From Verrucomicrobiota bacterium (lineage in GTDB: Bacteria; Verrucomicrobiota; Kiritimatiellia; RFP12; UBA1067): a stretch of 64,000 bases of DNA. Made by a program: the position numbers and the translations under genes. The stretch is from contig JAHFSX010000008.1 in assembly GCA_023269675.1 (NCBI GenBank), positions 1-64,000 of the forward strand. Direction: 5' to 3'. Each line of letters begins with the position of its first letter. Position 1 is the stretch's first letter. Below are positions 53,518 through 63,069 of the stretch, piece after piece. The notes under the pieces were generated by a model, which saw only the letters and a list, made by a program, of their open reading frames with translations, did no database searches and had not been told where the DNA came from.

Positions 53518-55095
53518 CTACTTCGCGTATTCGACGCAGCGCATCTCGCGCACCACCACCACCTTGATCTGGCCGGGGAACTGCATGTTCGCCGCGATCC
53601 GCTGACTGATGTCGCGCGCCATCACCATGGCGTCGTTGTCGTTCACCTGTCCCGGATCCACGATCACGCGGACCTCGCGCCCGGCCTGGACCGCAAAGGT
53701 TTTCTTCACGCCCGGGAAGCTGTTGGCGATCTCCTCCAGCTTCTCCAGCCGCTGCACGTACACGCCCATGGTCGCGGCGCGCGCGCCCGGCCGCGAGCTC
53801 GAAATCGCGTCCGCCGCCGAACAGAGCACGCCGAACAGGCCCTCGGACGGCACGTCGTCGTGATGCGCGGCCACGCCGTTGACCACCACCGCGTCCTCGC
53901 CGTGCTGCTTCAGGAACTCCGCGCCGATCACCGCATGCGCGCCCTGCGCCTCGTGGTCCAGCGCCTTGCCGATGTCGTGGAAGAAACCGATGCGCCGCGC
54001 GACCGTCGGGTCGAGCCCCAGCTCGGACGCCATCATCCCCATCAGGTGCGCCACCTCCACGGAGTGCCGCAGCACGTTCTGGGTGAAGCTGGTCCGGAAC
54101 TTCAGCCGGCCGATGCACTTGAGCACCTCCAGCGAGACCCCCTGCACCTGCGCCTCGTAGGCGGCCGACTCGCCCGCCTCGAAAATCGTCTTCTCCATGC
54201 TCTCGGTCACGCTCTTGACAACCTCTTCGATGCGGGCGGGATGGATGCGCCCGTCGGCCACGAGCAGCTCCAGCGCCTGACGCGCGATTTCCCGGCGCAC
54301 CGGGTCGAAGCCCGAGATCACCACCGCCTCCGGCGTGTCGTCGATCAGCATGTTGACGCCGGTCATCGCCTCGAGCGTGCGGATGTTGCGCCCCTCGCGG
54401 CCGATGATGCGCCCCTTGATGTCATCGCTCGGCAGAGGCACCGTGCAGGTCATCATTTCGCTCGCGTGCGAGATCGAGAAGCGCTGCACCGCCATGGTCA
54501 CGATCCGCGCGGCCTCGCGCTCGGCCGTCTCCTTGGCCTCCTCCTGCACGCGGCGGATCAGGCTGCCCGCCTCGCTGCGCACCTCCTGCTCGGCCTTCTG
54601 CTGGACCTCTTTGCGCGCCTCCTCGTGCGTCATGCCCGCCAGCTTCTGCAGGCGCTGCTCGGCGTCGGCCCAGCGCTTGTCAGCCTCGGCCCGCCGCTGC
54701 TGCAGCTCCTCGGCCTTGCGCAGCACCTCCTCCTGCTTCTGGGCGACCGCCTGGTCCTTTTTCTCCAGCAGGATGGCCTTCTTGTCCATGTTCTCCTCAC
54801 GGACGGTCAGCCGCTCCTCGATGTCCTGCAGCTCCTTGCGCCGCACCTTGGTGCTCTTCTCGAACTCCTCGCGCGCCTTGACCACCTCGGCGCGCGCCAG
54901 AATGTCCGCCTCTTTCAGCCGGTTCTTGACCTCGCTGTCGGCCTCGGCGAGCTTGAGCTGCGCCTGCTTCTCGACCGCGTCCGCCTGCCACCGCCCGATC
55001 AGGCCGCGCAGCGCATATCCGCCCAGCACGCCTGCCAGCCCGAACAGCAGCCCGACCGTGGCGTCGCTGACGTCGTACCACGTGAAGTTTGTCAT
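53518..55095 (-). CDS. rny: Ribonuclease Y
   Basis: A 525-residue membrane-anchored endoribonuclease that starts mRNA decay. One N-terminal helix (ATVGLLFGLAGVLGGYALRGL) is followed by a long charged coiled coil (about 40-190). The KH domain has DDIKGRIIGREGRNIRTLEAMTGV, and the HD domain has RHSVEVAHLMGMMASELG and FFHDIGKALDHE, with the metal-binding His-Asp pair. The end RDISQRIAANMQFPGQIKVVVVREMRCVEYAK is the conserved RNase Y tail. AGGGA precedes the ATG. It leads the rny-ymdB-xseA-xseB set and is divergent from the RsmB-like gene. Confidence 0.96.
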   Translation of the reverse strand: MTNFTWYDVSDATVGLLFGLAGVLGGYALRGLIGRWQADAVEKQAQLKLAEADSEVKNRLKEADILARAEVVKAREEFEKSTKVRRKELQDIEERLTVREENMDKKAILLEKKDQAVAQKQEEVLRKAEELQQRRAEADKRWADAEQRLQKLAGMTHEEARKEVQQKAEQEVRSEAGSLIRRVQEEAKETAEREAARIVTMAVQRFSISHASEMMTCTVPLPSDDIKGRIIGREGRNIRTLEAMTGVNMLIDDTPEAVVISGFDPVRREIARQALELLVADGRIHPARIEEVVKSVTESMEKTIFEAGESAAYEAQVQGVSLEVLKCIGRLKFRTSFTQNVLRHSVEVAHLMGMMASELGLDPTVARRIGFFHDIGKALDHEAQGAHAVIGAEFLKQHGEDAVVVNGVAAHHDDVPSEGLFGVLCSAADAISSSRPGARAATMGVYVQRLEKLEEIANSFPGVKKTFAVQAGREVRVIVDPGQVNDNDAMVMARDISQRIAANMQFPGQIKVVVVREMRCVEYAK

Positions 55096-55220
55096 GTAAT
55101 GTCCCTAACGCGTTTCCGCCGTATTATCCGTTCCACAGCCATGTCCCGCCCGAAGACGGCACACGGGTCCAAATTGGCATCCATCTTACCCTTTCCCGCC
55201 CGCCTCTTCAACATTCCTCA

Positions 55221-55250
55221 TTGCCAACCTCCCCTTATCTCCACTATCAT
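55221..55250 (+). promoter_or_regulatory. Promoter of the RsmB-like gene (TTGCCA-18-TATCAT), leaderless arrangement
   Basis: TTGCCA (55221-55226) and TATCAT (55245-55250) with an 18-bp spacer lie just before the ATG at 55260. The predicted start site would be at or within two bases of the ATG, and no Shine-Dalgarno is seen. Confidence 0.5.
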
Positions 55251-55259
55251 GCGCGGCAT

Positions 55260-56462
55260 ATGAGTTCCAGACGCGATGCCATTTTCGTTCTCACCCGCTG
55301 GTTGGAGACGCACGACTTTCCCGACCGGATGATCCCCGACGGCCCCGACCGCGCCTTCGTCACCGACCTGGTCTACACCACGGTCCGCCGCTACCGCACC
55401 CTCACGTGGGCGCTCGAGCAGCTCGTGAAGAAGATGCCCAAGGGCGAAACCGAGGCCGCCCTGCTCGTCGGCGCGAGCCAGATCCTGTTCATGCCCAGCG
55501 TGGCCGACTACGCCGCGGTCAACGAGACCGTCGAGGCCGCCAAGCTCGCCTCCAAGCAGACCGCCGGGCTCGTGAACGGCGTGCTCCGCAACCTGCTGCG
55601 CCAGCGCGACGCGCTGCTGGCCGAGCTTGCGAAACAGCCCGTCGGCATCCGCACCTCCCATCCCGAGGCGCTGATCGCCCGCTGGCTCGAGCGCTTCGGC
55701 GAGGCCGAAACACTCGCGCTGTGCGAGTGGAACAACACCCCCGCCGAGACCTACCTCGCCTATCCGCCCGGAGCGCCCGCGGCGTTCGTGCCGATGCCCC
55801 GCGGCACGCGCGTCGAGGAGATCCCCGGCTACGCCGACGGCGCGTTCATCGTGCAGGACCCGGCCATGGCCACCTGCGTGGACCTGCTCGCGCTGAAGCC
55901 CGGCCTCAAGGTGCTCGACGCCTGCGCCGCGCCCGGCGGCAAAACCATCCAGATCGCCTGGCGCATGGGGGCGCCCGTGGCCGACAGCCACCAGCTGGTG
56001 GCGCTCGACCTCCACGAGGACCGCCTGGAGATCGTCCGCGCCAACCTCGCGCGCACCGGCCAGAACTGGGTCAAGGTGCAACAGGGCGACCTGACCGACA
56101 ATCCGGCCGCGGCGCTGGGACCTTACGGACTTTTTGACCGCATCCTGATCGACGCGCCCTGCTCGAACAGCGGCGTCTTGCGCCGCCGGCCCGACGCCCG
56201 CTGGCGCTGGACCACCAAGCGCATGAAGCAGCTGGTCGCCACGCAGGCGGTCATGCTGGAGAACGCCCTCGCGCTGCTCGCGCCCGGCGGCCGCCTCGTC
56301 TACTCGACGTGCAGCCTGGAGCCGGAAGAGAACCGCCAGCAGATCACCGCCCTGCGCAAGGCCCATCCGAAGCTGGAGTGCGTGGCCGTGGAGGAGCGGA
56401 TCCCCACGCGCTCGCAGACCGACGGCTCCTTCTCCTGCGCCTTCGAACGCAAACCGGCCTGA
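55260..56462 (+). CDS. RsmB/NOP-family rRNA (cytosine-C5) methyltransferase
   Basis: A 400-residue SAM-dependent RNA methyltransferase, probably forming m5C in 16S rRNA. The N-terminal NusB-like helical domain (RRDAIFVLTRWLETHDFPDRMI) is typical of RsmB. The catalytic part has the SAM motif VLDACAAPGGKTIQIAW, the first cysteine motif DRILIDAPCSNSGVLRRRPDARW, and the nucleophile motif LVYSTCSLEPEENRQQI. RsmB (C967) is most likely; other NOP members remain possible. A longer upstream open frame lacks conserved residues, so I start at 55260. The gene is divergent from rny. Confidence 0.92.
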   Translation: MSSRRDAIFVLTRWLETHDFPDRMIPDGPDRAFVTDLVYTTVRRYRTLTWALEQLVKKMPKGETEAALLVGASQILFMPSVADYAAVNETVEAAKLASKQTAGLVNGVLRNLLRQRDALLAELAKQPVGIRTSHPEALIARWLERFGEAETLALCEWNNTPAETYLAYPPGAPAAFVPMPRGTRVEEIPGYADGAFIVQDPAMATCVDLLALKPGLKVLDACAAPGGKTIQIAWRMGAPVADSHQLVALDLHEDRLEIVRANLARTGQNWVKVQQGDLTDNPAAALGPYGLFDRILIDAPCSNSGVLRRRPDARWRWTTKRMKQLVATQAVMLENALALLAPGGRLVYSTCSLEPEENRQQITALRKAHPKLECVAVEERIPTRSQTDGSFSCAFERKPA

Positions 56463-56507
56463 GAAGCGTTGGAGTCTCCAGCCCAAGCGGATAGGCACTC
56501 TCGTTTG

Positions 56508-56568
56508 TAGCACCGACTTCAGTCGGCAACGCTGCCGTGCTGAACCGCCGCCTGAAGGCGGTACTACA
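56508..56568. repeat. Inverted pair of REP-like GTAG hairpins (BIME-like)
   Basis: Plus strand 56508-56527: GTAG, CA, CCGAC-TTCA-GTCGG. Minus strand 56549-56568: GTAG, TA, CCGCC-TTCA-GGCGG. The two stems differ by a compensated pair (C-G to A-T type change at the inner position). TTTGTAG starts both. The pair lies between convergent ends of the methyltransferase and malic enzyme genes. Confidence 0.78.
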
Positions 56569-56602
56569 AACCGGCCTACACGCTAACCGCATGGCCAGCT
56601 CC

Positions 56603-57907
<1,305 letters not shown>

Positions 57908-58041
57908 GGACATCTTCCTTTGAATGAACGAGAACGCAGGGACGCGAAAAATTGCGCGAAATCTTAGTCTTACGGCCGGGCGAACGCCAGAAAAATCACG
58001 GGGCCTTTGTGTTGCCCTTTTGCGCCGGGCGTGTCGGGGGC

Positions 58042-58276
58042 GATTCAGGGGCCAGAAGTGGGTCGCGCAAAAAGCCGCAAAAAGCGGCGTTTGACGGGGA
58101 GGAACCCTTCCGCGAAGAACCGATTTTTGGAGCCCCCGTGTGACTTCATTATGAAGACACAAACACGGCCTCGCGCGCATCGCGCTAACACGTTCATTTT
58201 CATGGCATTGCAACTCCCTACTCCTGAATTCTAGCGCCTCCTTCGGGTGTGGATTCAACAAAGTCGAATCACACCC
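58042..58276 (-). repeat. Composite intergenic element, copy B (about 235 bp)
   Basis: Minus-strand order as in copy A: hairpin GGGTGTGATTCGAC...CCACACCC (58245-58276), GAAGGAGGCG, CTAGAATTCAGGAGT words, ATG at 58203, GTGTTTGTGTCTTCATAATGA, CGGTTCTTCGCGGAAGGG, and a terminal hairpin GCCGC-AAAAA-GCGGC (plus strand 58074-58088) followed by TGCGC. A 52-codon frame runs from 58203 to 58045 and shares VFIM and flanking residues with the copy A frame. No other gene is seen in 57908-58408. Confidence 0.75.
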
Positions 58277-58303
58277 GGGCGTGTTCGGAGGGCAAAAACA
58301 GGC

Positions 58304-58332
58304 TTGCGCTCACCCCCGCTTGGCTCTATTCT
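58304..58332 (+). promoter_or_regulatory. Possible promoter of the ArsB/SLC13-like permease gene
   Basis: TTGCGC (58304-58309) and TATTCT (58327-58332) are 17 bp apart, 76 bp before the ATG. The -35 is weak. A palindrome lies in the leader. Confidence 0.4.
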
Positions 58333-58354
58333 ACGGCTCTTCATTTTGCATATC

Positions 58355-58371
58355 CCCGCCTGAGAGGCGGG
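58355..58371. repeat. Perfect palindrome CCCGCCT-GAG-AGGCGGG in the permease leader
   Basis: A 7-bp stem and 3-nt loop lie between the presumed promoter and the ribosome-binding site. The core CCGCCT/AGGCGG is shared with the GTAG hairpins but the tetranucleotide is missing. It could be a degraded REP-like unit or a leader hairpin. Confidence 0.5.
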
Positions 58372-58408
58372 TCCGTTCGTTAACCTCATCGGCGCATCAA
58401 AGGTTTGT

Positions 58409-59683
58409 ATGACACCTGCCTGGATCAGTCTGATCGTTTTCGTCCTGTGCTACGCTCTTTTCGTGGTTCTGCCGCAGCGGCGCTCATGGACCGCCTGCCT
58501 TGGCGGCGTGCTCCTGGTCGCCACGGGCGTGCTGAGCTGGCGGGAGGCCCTTTTCACCAAAATCAGCTGGAACGTCATGGGTCTCTTCTTCGGCACGCTG
58601 ATCCTGGCCGAGATGTTCCTGATGTCCCGCGTTCCCGCCATGCTCGCCGAGTGGCTGGTCGACAAGTCCAAGTCCACGCGCGTCGCCATGCTGGCCCTCT
58701 GCACGCTGTCGGGCGTGATCTCCATGTTCGTCGAGAACGTCGCCGTCGTGCTGCTGGTCGCGCCCGTGGCGCTGAGCCTGGCCGACAAGCTCAAGATCAG
58801 CCCGGTGCCCTTGCTGATCGGCATCGCCGTCAGCAGCAACCTGCAGGGCACCGCCACCATGATCGGCGACCCGCCGAGCATGATTCTGGCGGGCTACATG
58901 CGCATGGGCTTCTGGGACTTCTTCGCCTATAAGGGCCATCCGGGCATCTTCTTCGCGGTCCAGATCGGGGCGGTCGCCTCGCTGCTCGTGCTGGCGGTGA
59001 TCTACCGCAGCCACAAGGGCAAAGGCGTGCTCATCCCCCAGGAAAAGGCGCGCTCCTGGGTGCCGGCGATCCTGCTCGGCTTCCTGGTTCTGGGGTTGTC
59101 TTTCGCCACGGTGTTCGATCCCGATTTCGCCTGGTTCGCCGGCGCCTACACGCTGAGCCTGAGCCTCATCGCGCTCGTCTGGTACCGCCTGCGCGCGCGC
59201 TGGGGCAGCACGCGCAAGCTCGTCACGACGCTCGACTGGGAGACGACCTTCTTCCTCATCGGCGTCTTCGTGCTGGTGGGCGGCCTCAGCGACTCGGGCT
59301 GGATGGACCAGTTGTCCGGCTTCATGGCGAGCTCCGTGGGCGGCAACGCGGCCCTGGCCTTCACGATGATCGTCGTCTTTGCCGTGATCGTCTCCGGCTT
59401 TGTGGACAACGTGCCCTTCCTGCTGGTGATGATCCCGGTCGCGCAAAAGGTCGCCGACCAGATCCACGCCCCGGTGCCGCTGCTGATGTTCGGCCTGCTG
59501 ATCGGCGCCTGCCTCGGCGGGAACCTGACGCCCATCGGCGCCTCCGCCAACGTGGTCACGCTCGGCATCCTCAAGAAACACGGCTACACCGTCTCGTTCC
59601 GTGAGTTCATGGGCATCGGCATCCCCTTCACGGCCGCCGCCGTGCTGAGCGCCTGCGCCTTCGTCTGGTGGATTTGGGGCTAA
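58409..59683 (+). CDS. ArsB/NhaD-superfamily permease (SLC13-like)
   Basis: A 424-residue polytopic membrane protein with about 11 helices in two repeats. The ion-transporter-superfamily motifs are SNLQGTATMIGDPPSMILAGYMRM in the first half and GACLGGNLTPIGASANVVTLGILKKHG in the second. FVENVAVVLLVAPVALSLA and FVDNVPFLLVMIPVAQKVA are the paired re-entrant segments. Members carry arsenite, Na+/H+ or dicarboxylates. Position divergent to malic enzyme fits a C4-dicarboxylate, but motif GDPPS is shared with the ArsB/P-protein type, so the substrate is open. AAAGG precedes the ATG. Confidence 0.85.
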   Translation: MTPAWISLIVFVLCYALFVVLPQRRSWTACLGGVLLVATGVLSWREALFTKISWNVMGLFFGTLILAEMFLMSRVPAMLAEWLVDKSKSTRVAMLALCTLSGVISMFVENVAVVLLVAPVALSLADKLKISPVPLLIGIAVSSNLQGTATMIGDPPSMILAGYMRMGFWDFFAYKGHPGIFFAVQIGAVASLLVLAVIYRSHKGKGVLIPQEKARSWVPAILLGFLVLGLSFATVFDPDFAWFAGAYTLSLSLIALVWYRLRARWGSTRKLVTTLDWETTFFLIGVFVLVGGLSDSGWMDQLSGFMASSVGGNAALAFTMIVVFAVIVSGFVDNVPFLLVMIPVAQKVADQIHAPVPLLMFGLLIGACLGGNLTPIGASANVVTLGILKKHGYTVSFREFMGIGIPFTAAAVLSACAFVWWIWG

Positions 59684-59712
59684 CCGCCCCGGCAACCTGA
59701 AAAGAGCCTCCC

Positions 59713-60393
59713 ATGAGTAGCGACGCGGAAAAAAGCACCGGTTCAGCCGTCAGCAAGCACCTGCGCACCCGGCTGGTGTCGGGCCTGCTGGTGCTGATCC
59801 CCCTGGCGATCACCCTCTTCATCCTGAACCTGTTCTTTTCGTCGCTCACGGCCTTCGTGCGCCCCCTGATGCGGCCGTGGGTGGGCGAGCTGCCCGAGTA
59901 CATCCTGACGCTGATCGCGCTGTGCGTGACCGTCGTGCTGATCTATCTGGCCGGCCTCATCACGACGCTCATCATCGGCCGCCGCGTGATCCAGTGGGGC
60001 GAGGCCCTGCTCTTGAAGCTGCCGATCGTGAAATCGGTCTACTCCGCCTCCAAACAGGTGGTTGAAACGTTCTCGTCCTCGACCAAGGCGGCCTTCAAAG
60101 CCGTGGTGCTCGTCGAGTTCCCGCGCCGCGGCTCGCTGGCCATCGGCTTCATCACCGGCACGATCCTCAACCCCGAAGGCAAGACGCTCTACCGCGTCTT
60201 CGTCGCCACCACGCCCAACCCGACCTCGGGTTTTCTCTTGATGCTGCCTGCGGAGGACGTCCAGTTCACCGACATCTCGGTCGAGGACGGCATCAAGATG
60301 ATCGTCTCCGGCGGCATGCTGGCGCCCCCGAGCTACCGGATTCACCCCGCCCCGCTCCAGCTGAGCGGGCCCGCTGAGTCCGCCCAGCCGTAA
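59713..60393 (+). CDS. DUF502-family membrane protein
   Basis: A 226-residue protein. Two helices (LVSGLLVLIPLAITLFILNLFF and YILTLIALCVTVVLIYLAGLITTLIIG) precede the DUF502 core: LPIVKSVYSASKQVVETFSSSTKAAFKAVVLVEFPRRGSLAIGFITG, then VFVATTPNPTSGFLLMLPAEDVQFTDISVEDGIKMIVSGG. The family is widespread and uncharacterised, membrane-bound, and sometimes linked to envelope homeostasis. AAGAG precedes the ATG. It lies 29 bp after the permease and may be co-transcribed; it ends convergent with phoR by 8 bp. Confidence 0.92.
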   Translation: MSSDAEKSTGSAVSKHLRTRLVSGLLVLIPLAITLFILNLFFSSLTAFVRPLMRPWVGELPEYILTLIALCVTVVLIYLAGLITTLIIGRRVIQWGEALLLKLPIVKSVYSASKQVVETFSSSTKAAFKAVVLVEFPRRGSLAIGFITGTILNPEGKTLYRVFVATTPNPTSGFLLMLPAEDVQFTDISVEDGIKMIVSGGMLAPPSYRIHPAPLQLSGPAESAQP

Positions 60394-60401
60394 ACCGCCC
60401 C

Positions 60402-62177
60402 TCACGCGGGCAGGCGGATGGTGAAGGTCGAGCCTTTGCCGGGCTCGCTCTCGACGCCGACCGTGCCGTTGTGAAGGAGCACGATGTGCTTGACGATGGC
60501 CAAGCCCAGCCCCGTTCCGCCCAGCTCGCGGCTGCGGCCCTTGTCCACGCGGTAGAAGCGCTCGAACAGGCGTTCCAGATGCGGGTGGTCAATGCCGGGC
60601 CCGTGATCGCGCACCGTGATCCGGACACACGCCCCCTCCCGGTCCGCCGCCACCTCCACCTTCGCGCCCTCGCCGCCCGCGCCGTATTTGACCGCGTTGT
60701 CGATCAGGTTCACCAGCGCCTGCTCCATCAGCCCCGCGTGCATGACGGCGCTCAGCCCTTCCGCACAGGCGAGCGAAACGGTCACGTCACGTCCTTCGGC
60801 GCGGCTCTGGCAGAGCTCGATCGCGCCCTTCAGGACCCCCTCCACGGGGGTCGCTTGCCGGTCCAGGGGTTGCGCCGGGTTCTGTTCCAGCCGCGACAGC
60901 TCCAGCAGGTCACGGATGATCGACTCCAACTGGCCCGCCTGCCGCACGATGATCTTGAGGAAGCGGTCCGCCGTCGCGGGATCGCGCACGGCCCCGTCCA
61001 GAAGCGTCTCGGCGAAGCCCTTGATGGAGGTGACCGGCGTGCGCAGCTCGTGCGACACGTTGGCCACAAAGTCCTGCCGCACGGTTTCCAGGCGCCGCAG
61101 CAGCGTCACGTCGCTCAGCACCACCAGCGTGCCGAGGCGGTGGCCCTCCCGATCGTTCAAGGCCGTGGCCCGCATGTTCAGCAACACCTCGCCCGCGCCG
61201 TCCACCGTCATCTCTTTCTCGACCGGCCCGCCGCCGCGCTCGCTTTCGTCGATCAGCAGAAGCAGCTCGGGGTACCGGACCACCTCGCCGATGCGCGCGC
61301 CGCCTTCGGGAGCGGGAGGGCTCAGGTCCAAGAGCCGCAGCGCCGCGTCGTTGATGTCCAGGATCGCGTGCCGGGCGTCGATGGCGATCACCCCGCGCGT
61401 CATGTTGGCCAGAATCAGCGCGCGCAGATTGCGTTCCTCGTTCAGCTCCCGGATGTGCTTCTGCAGCCGGTCCGCCGTCTGGTTGATCGACCGCGTGAGC
61501 GCCGCCAGATGCGGCACCGGCGGGATCTCCAGACGGTAGGACAAGTCGCCGCCCCCGATGCGCGTCAGGCCCTTCTGCAACTCCGAAACCGGCCCGATGA
61601 TCCGCCGCGCGGCCGCGTAGCTGAGCAGCATCGTCGCGCCCAGCACCACCGCCAGCAGCACCAGAAGCACCTGATCCTCCGCGTCCATGTCCCGCGTCAG
61701 CGTCCGCACAGGGGACGCCACCCGCACGACGGCCTGCACCGGCCCCTCGCGCGGCACCCGCCGCGCCAGATAGAGCATCTGCTTCCCCAGGCTGGCGCTG
61801 TACCGCTGACTCATCCCCTGGCCGTATTTGAGGGCATCGATCACCTCGGGCCGGTCGTTGTGCGGCTCCATGCGTTTGGCGTCCGCCCCGGAGTCCATCA
61901 GCACCTTGCCGTCGGGCAGGATCAACGTGAAGCGGTGCTCGTCGGCCTGGCCCAGCCGCTCGATAAAGCGCGCGGTCGCCGTCGCGTCCACCGAGCCGTC
62001 CGCCTGCGGCAACAGCGCCGCCGCCAGGCGGGCCTGCATCTCCAGCTCGCGCACCCACTCCCGCTGAAACGCCGCCCGGCTGGAGTGCCAGGAATAGAAC
62101 GAAACGAAGCCGACCGCCACCAGCAGGATCAGGGTGTGCGTGCCGAAAAATTGCCAGAACAGTGTCCGCGTCTTCAC
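60402..62177 (-). CDS. PhoR-type sensor histidine kinase
   Basis: A 591-residue inner-membrane kinase. Helix 1 is FFGTHTLILLVAVGFVSFY; an extracytoplasmic sensor of about 130 residues follows; helix 2 (VLLVLLAVVLGATMLLSYAA) leads to a HAMP domain, a PAS domain (NLRALILANMTRGVIAIDARHAILDIND), HisKA with His376 in NVSHELRTPVTSIKGF, and a HATPase_c with NLIDNAVKYG, DHGPGIDHPHLERLFERFYRVD and GGTGLGLAIVKHI. This order is that of PhoR. The GTG start is preferred because GGCGGAG lies five bases upstream. It is 3 bp after the regulator gene. The signal may be phosphate, but no Pho box or transporter is visible. Confidence 0.93.
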   Translation of the reverse strand: MKTRTLFWQFFGTHTLILLVAVGFVSFYSWHSSRAAFQREWVRELEMQARLAAALLPQADGSVDATATARFIERLGQADEHRFTLILPDGKVLMDSGADAKRMEPHNDRPEVIDALKYGQGMSQRYSASLGKQMLYLARRVPREGPVQAVVRVASPVRTLTRDMDAEDQVLLVLLAVVLGATMLLSYAAARRIIGPVSELQKGLTRIGGGDLSYRLEIPPVPHLAALTRSINQTADRLQKHIRELNEERNLRALILANMTRGVIAIDARHAILDINDAALRLLDLSPPAPEGGARIGEVVRYPELLLLIDESERGGGPVEKEMTVDGAGEVLLNMRATALNDREGHRLGTLVVLSDVTLLRRLETVRQDFVANVSHELRTPVTSIKGFAETLLDGAVRDPATADRFLKIIVRQAGQLESIIRDLLELSRLEQNPAQPLDRQATPVEGVLKGAIELCQSRAEGRDVTVSLACAEGLSAVMHAGLMEQALVNLIDNAVKYGAGGEGAKVEVAADREGACVRITVRDHGPGIDHPHLERLFERFYRVDKGRSRELGGTGLGLAIVKHIVLLHNGTVGVESEPGKGSTFTIRLPA

Positions 62178-62180
62178 TTT

Positions 62181-62870
62181 TTACTCCGCCCTCATCCGGT
62201 ACCCGACCCCGCGGACCGTCTCGATCAGATCGCCGTATTTGCCCAGCTTGCGCCGCAGCCCCACGATCTGCACGTCGACCGAACGGTCCGTCACCGGATA
62301 GTCTTCGCCGTGCACCGCATCCACGATCTGATACCGCGAGAAGACCACGCCGGGCCGCTTCATCAGGAGGTCGAGCGTCTTGAACTCGCTCAGCGTGAGC
62401 GTCAGCGGCTGGCCCTCGATCGTGACCGCATGGTGCGTCCGGTCGATCTCGACCGGCCCCCGCGTCAGGATGTCGGCCTCGTCCCCCGGCTCGACCGCGC
62501 GCCGGCGCAGCACCGCCCGCACGCGCGCCGAAAGGATGCGCGCGCTGAAGGGCTTGGTCATGTAGTCGTCCGCGCCCACCTCCAGCCCGGCCACGATGTC
62601 GGCGTCCTCGTCGCGCGCCGTCACCATGATCACCGGGACCTTGGCGGTCCGCTCGTCCGCCCGCACGGCCCGGCAGAACGCGAACCCGTCGGTCCCCGGC
62701 AGCATGAGGTCCAGCAGGATCAGGTCAGGGACGGCTTTGGCCATCTGCCGGTGCGCCTCCTCGGACGAGGCGCTCTCGACGATCTTGTATCCCTCGCGCT
62801 CCAGGTTGTACCGGAGCAGCTCCCGGATATCGGCGTCATCTTCGACAATCAGCAGGGTCTCATTCGCCAT
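62181..62870 (-). CDS. PhoB/OmpR-family response regulator
   Basis: A 229-residue regulator. The receiver domain has ETLLIVEDDADIRE, the phospho-acceptor Asp54 in LILLDLMLPGTDG, and VPVIMVTARDED with KPFSARIL. The winged-helix DNA-binding domain ends in SRYQIVDAVHGEDYPVTDRSVDVQIVGLRRKLG and IETVRGVGYRM, as in PhoB. The ATG at 62870 follows GGAGGAGC. The 3-bp gap to the kinase shows that they form one operon. Targets may include the neighbouring barrel protein, but no binding site is evident. Confidence 0.94.
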   Translation of the reverse strand: MANETLLIVEDDADIRELLRYNLEREGYKIVESASSEEAHRQMAKAVPDLILLDLMLPGTDGFAFCRAVRADERTAKVPVIMVTARDEDADIVAGLEVGADDYMTKPFSARILSARVRAVLRRRAVEPGDEADILTRGPVEIDRTHHAVTIEGQPLTLTLSEFKTLDLLMKRPGVVFSRYQIVDAVHGEDYPVTDRSVDVQIVGLRRKLGKYGDLIETVRGVGYRMRAE

Positions 62871-62885
62871 AGCTCCTCCGTTTAT

Positions 62886-62907
62886 GCCGGCACCCGCGTG
62901 TGCCGGC
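62886..62907. repeat. Perfect 8-bp palindrome upstream of the response regulator
   Basis: GCCGGCAC (62886-62893), loop CCGCGT, GTGCCGGC (62900-62907). It lies in the leader of the phoB-like gene. The remaining region up to 63069 is GC-rich with no gene; a TAGAAT (minus strand, 62991-62996) might be a -10 box. Confidence 0.5.
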
Positions 62908-63069
62908 TGATCGTGACGTCCGTCCGGCGCTCGACACCCCCGCGCCGGCACGCCGCGCGGCCGCGTCAGGCGGCCCGGGGGTCGCATCGGATTCTACAAG
63001 GTTTCCCGCTTAAAAAGAAGCGGTCATGTCGGAAACGCGCGCCGCCGCCGCGTCCCGGCCCGGCACGCC

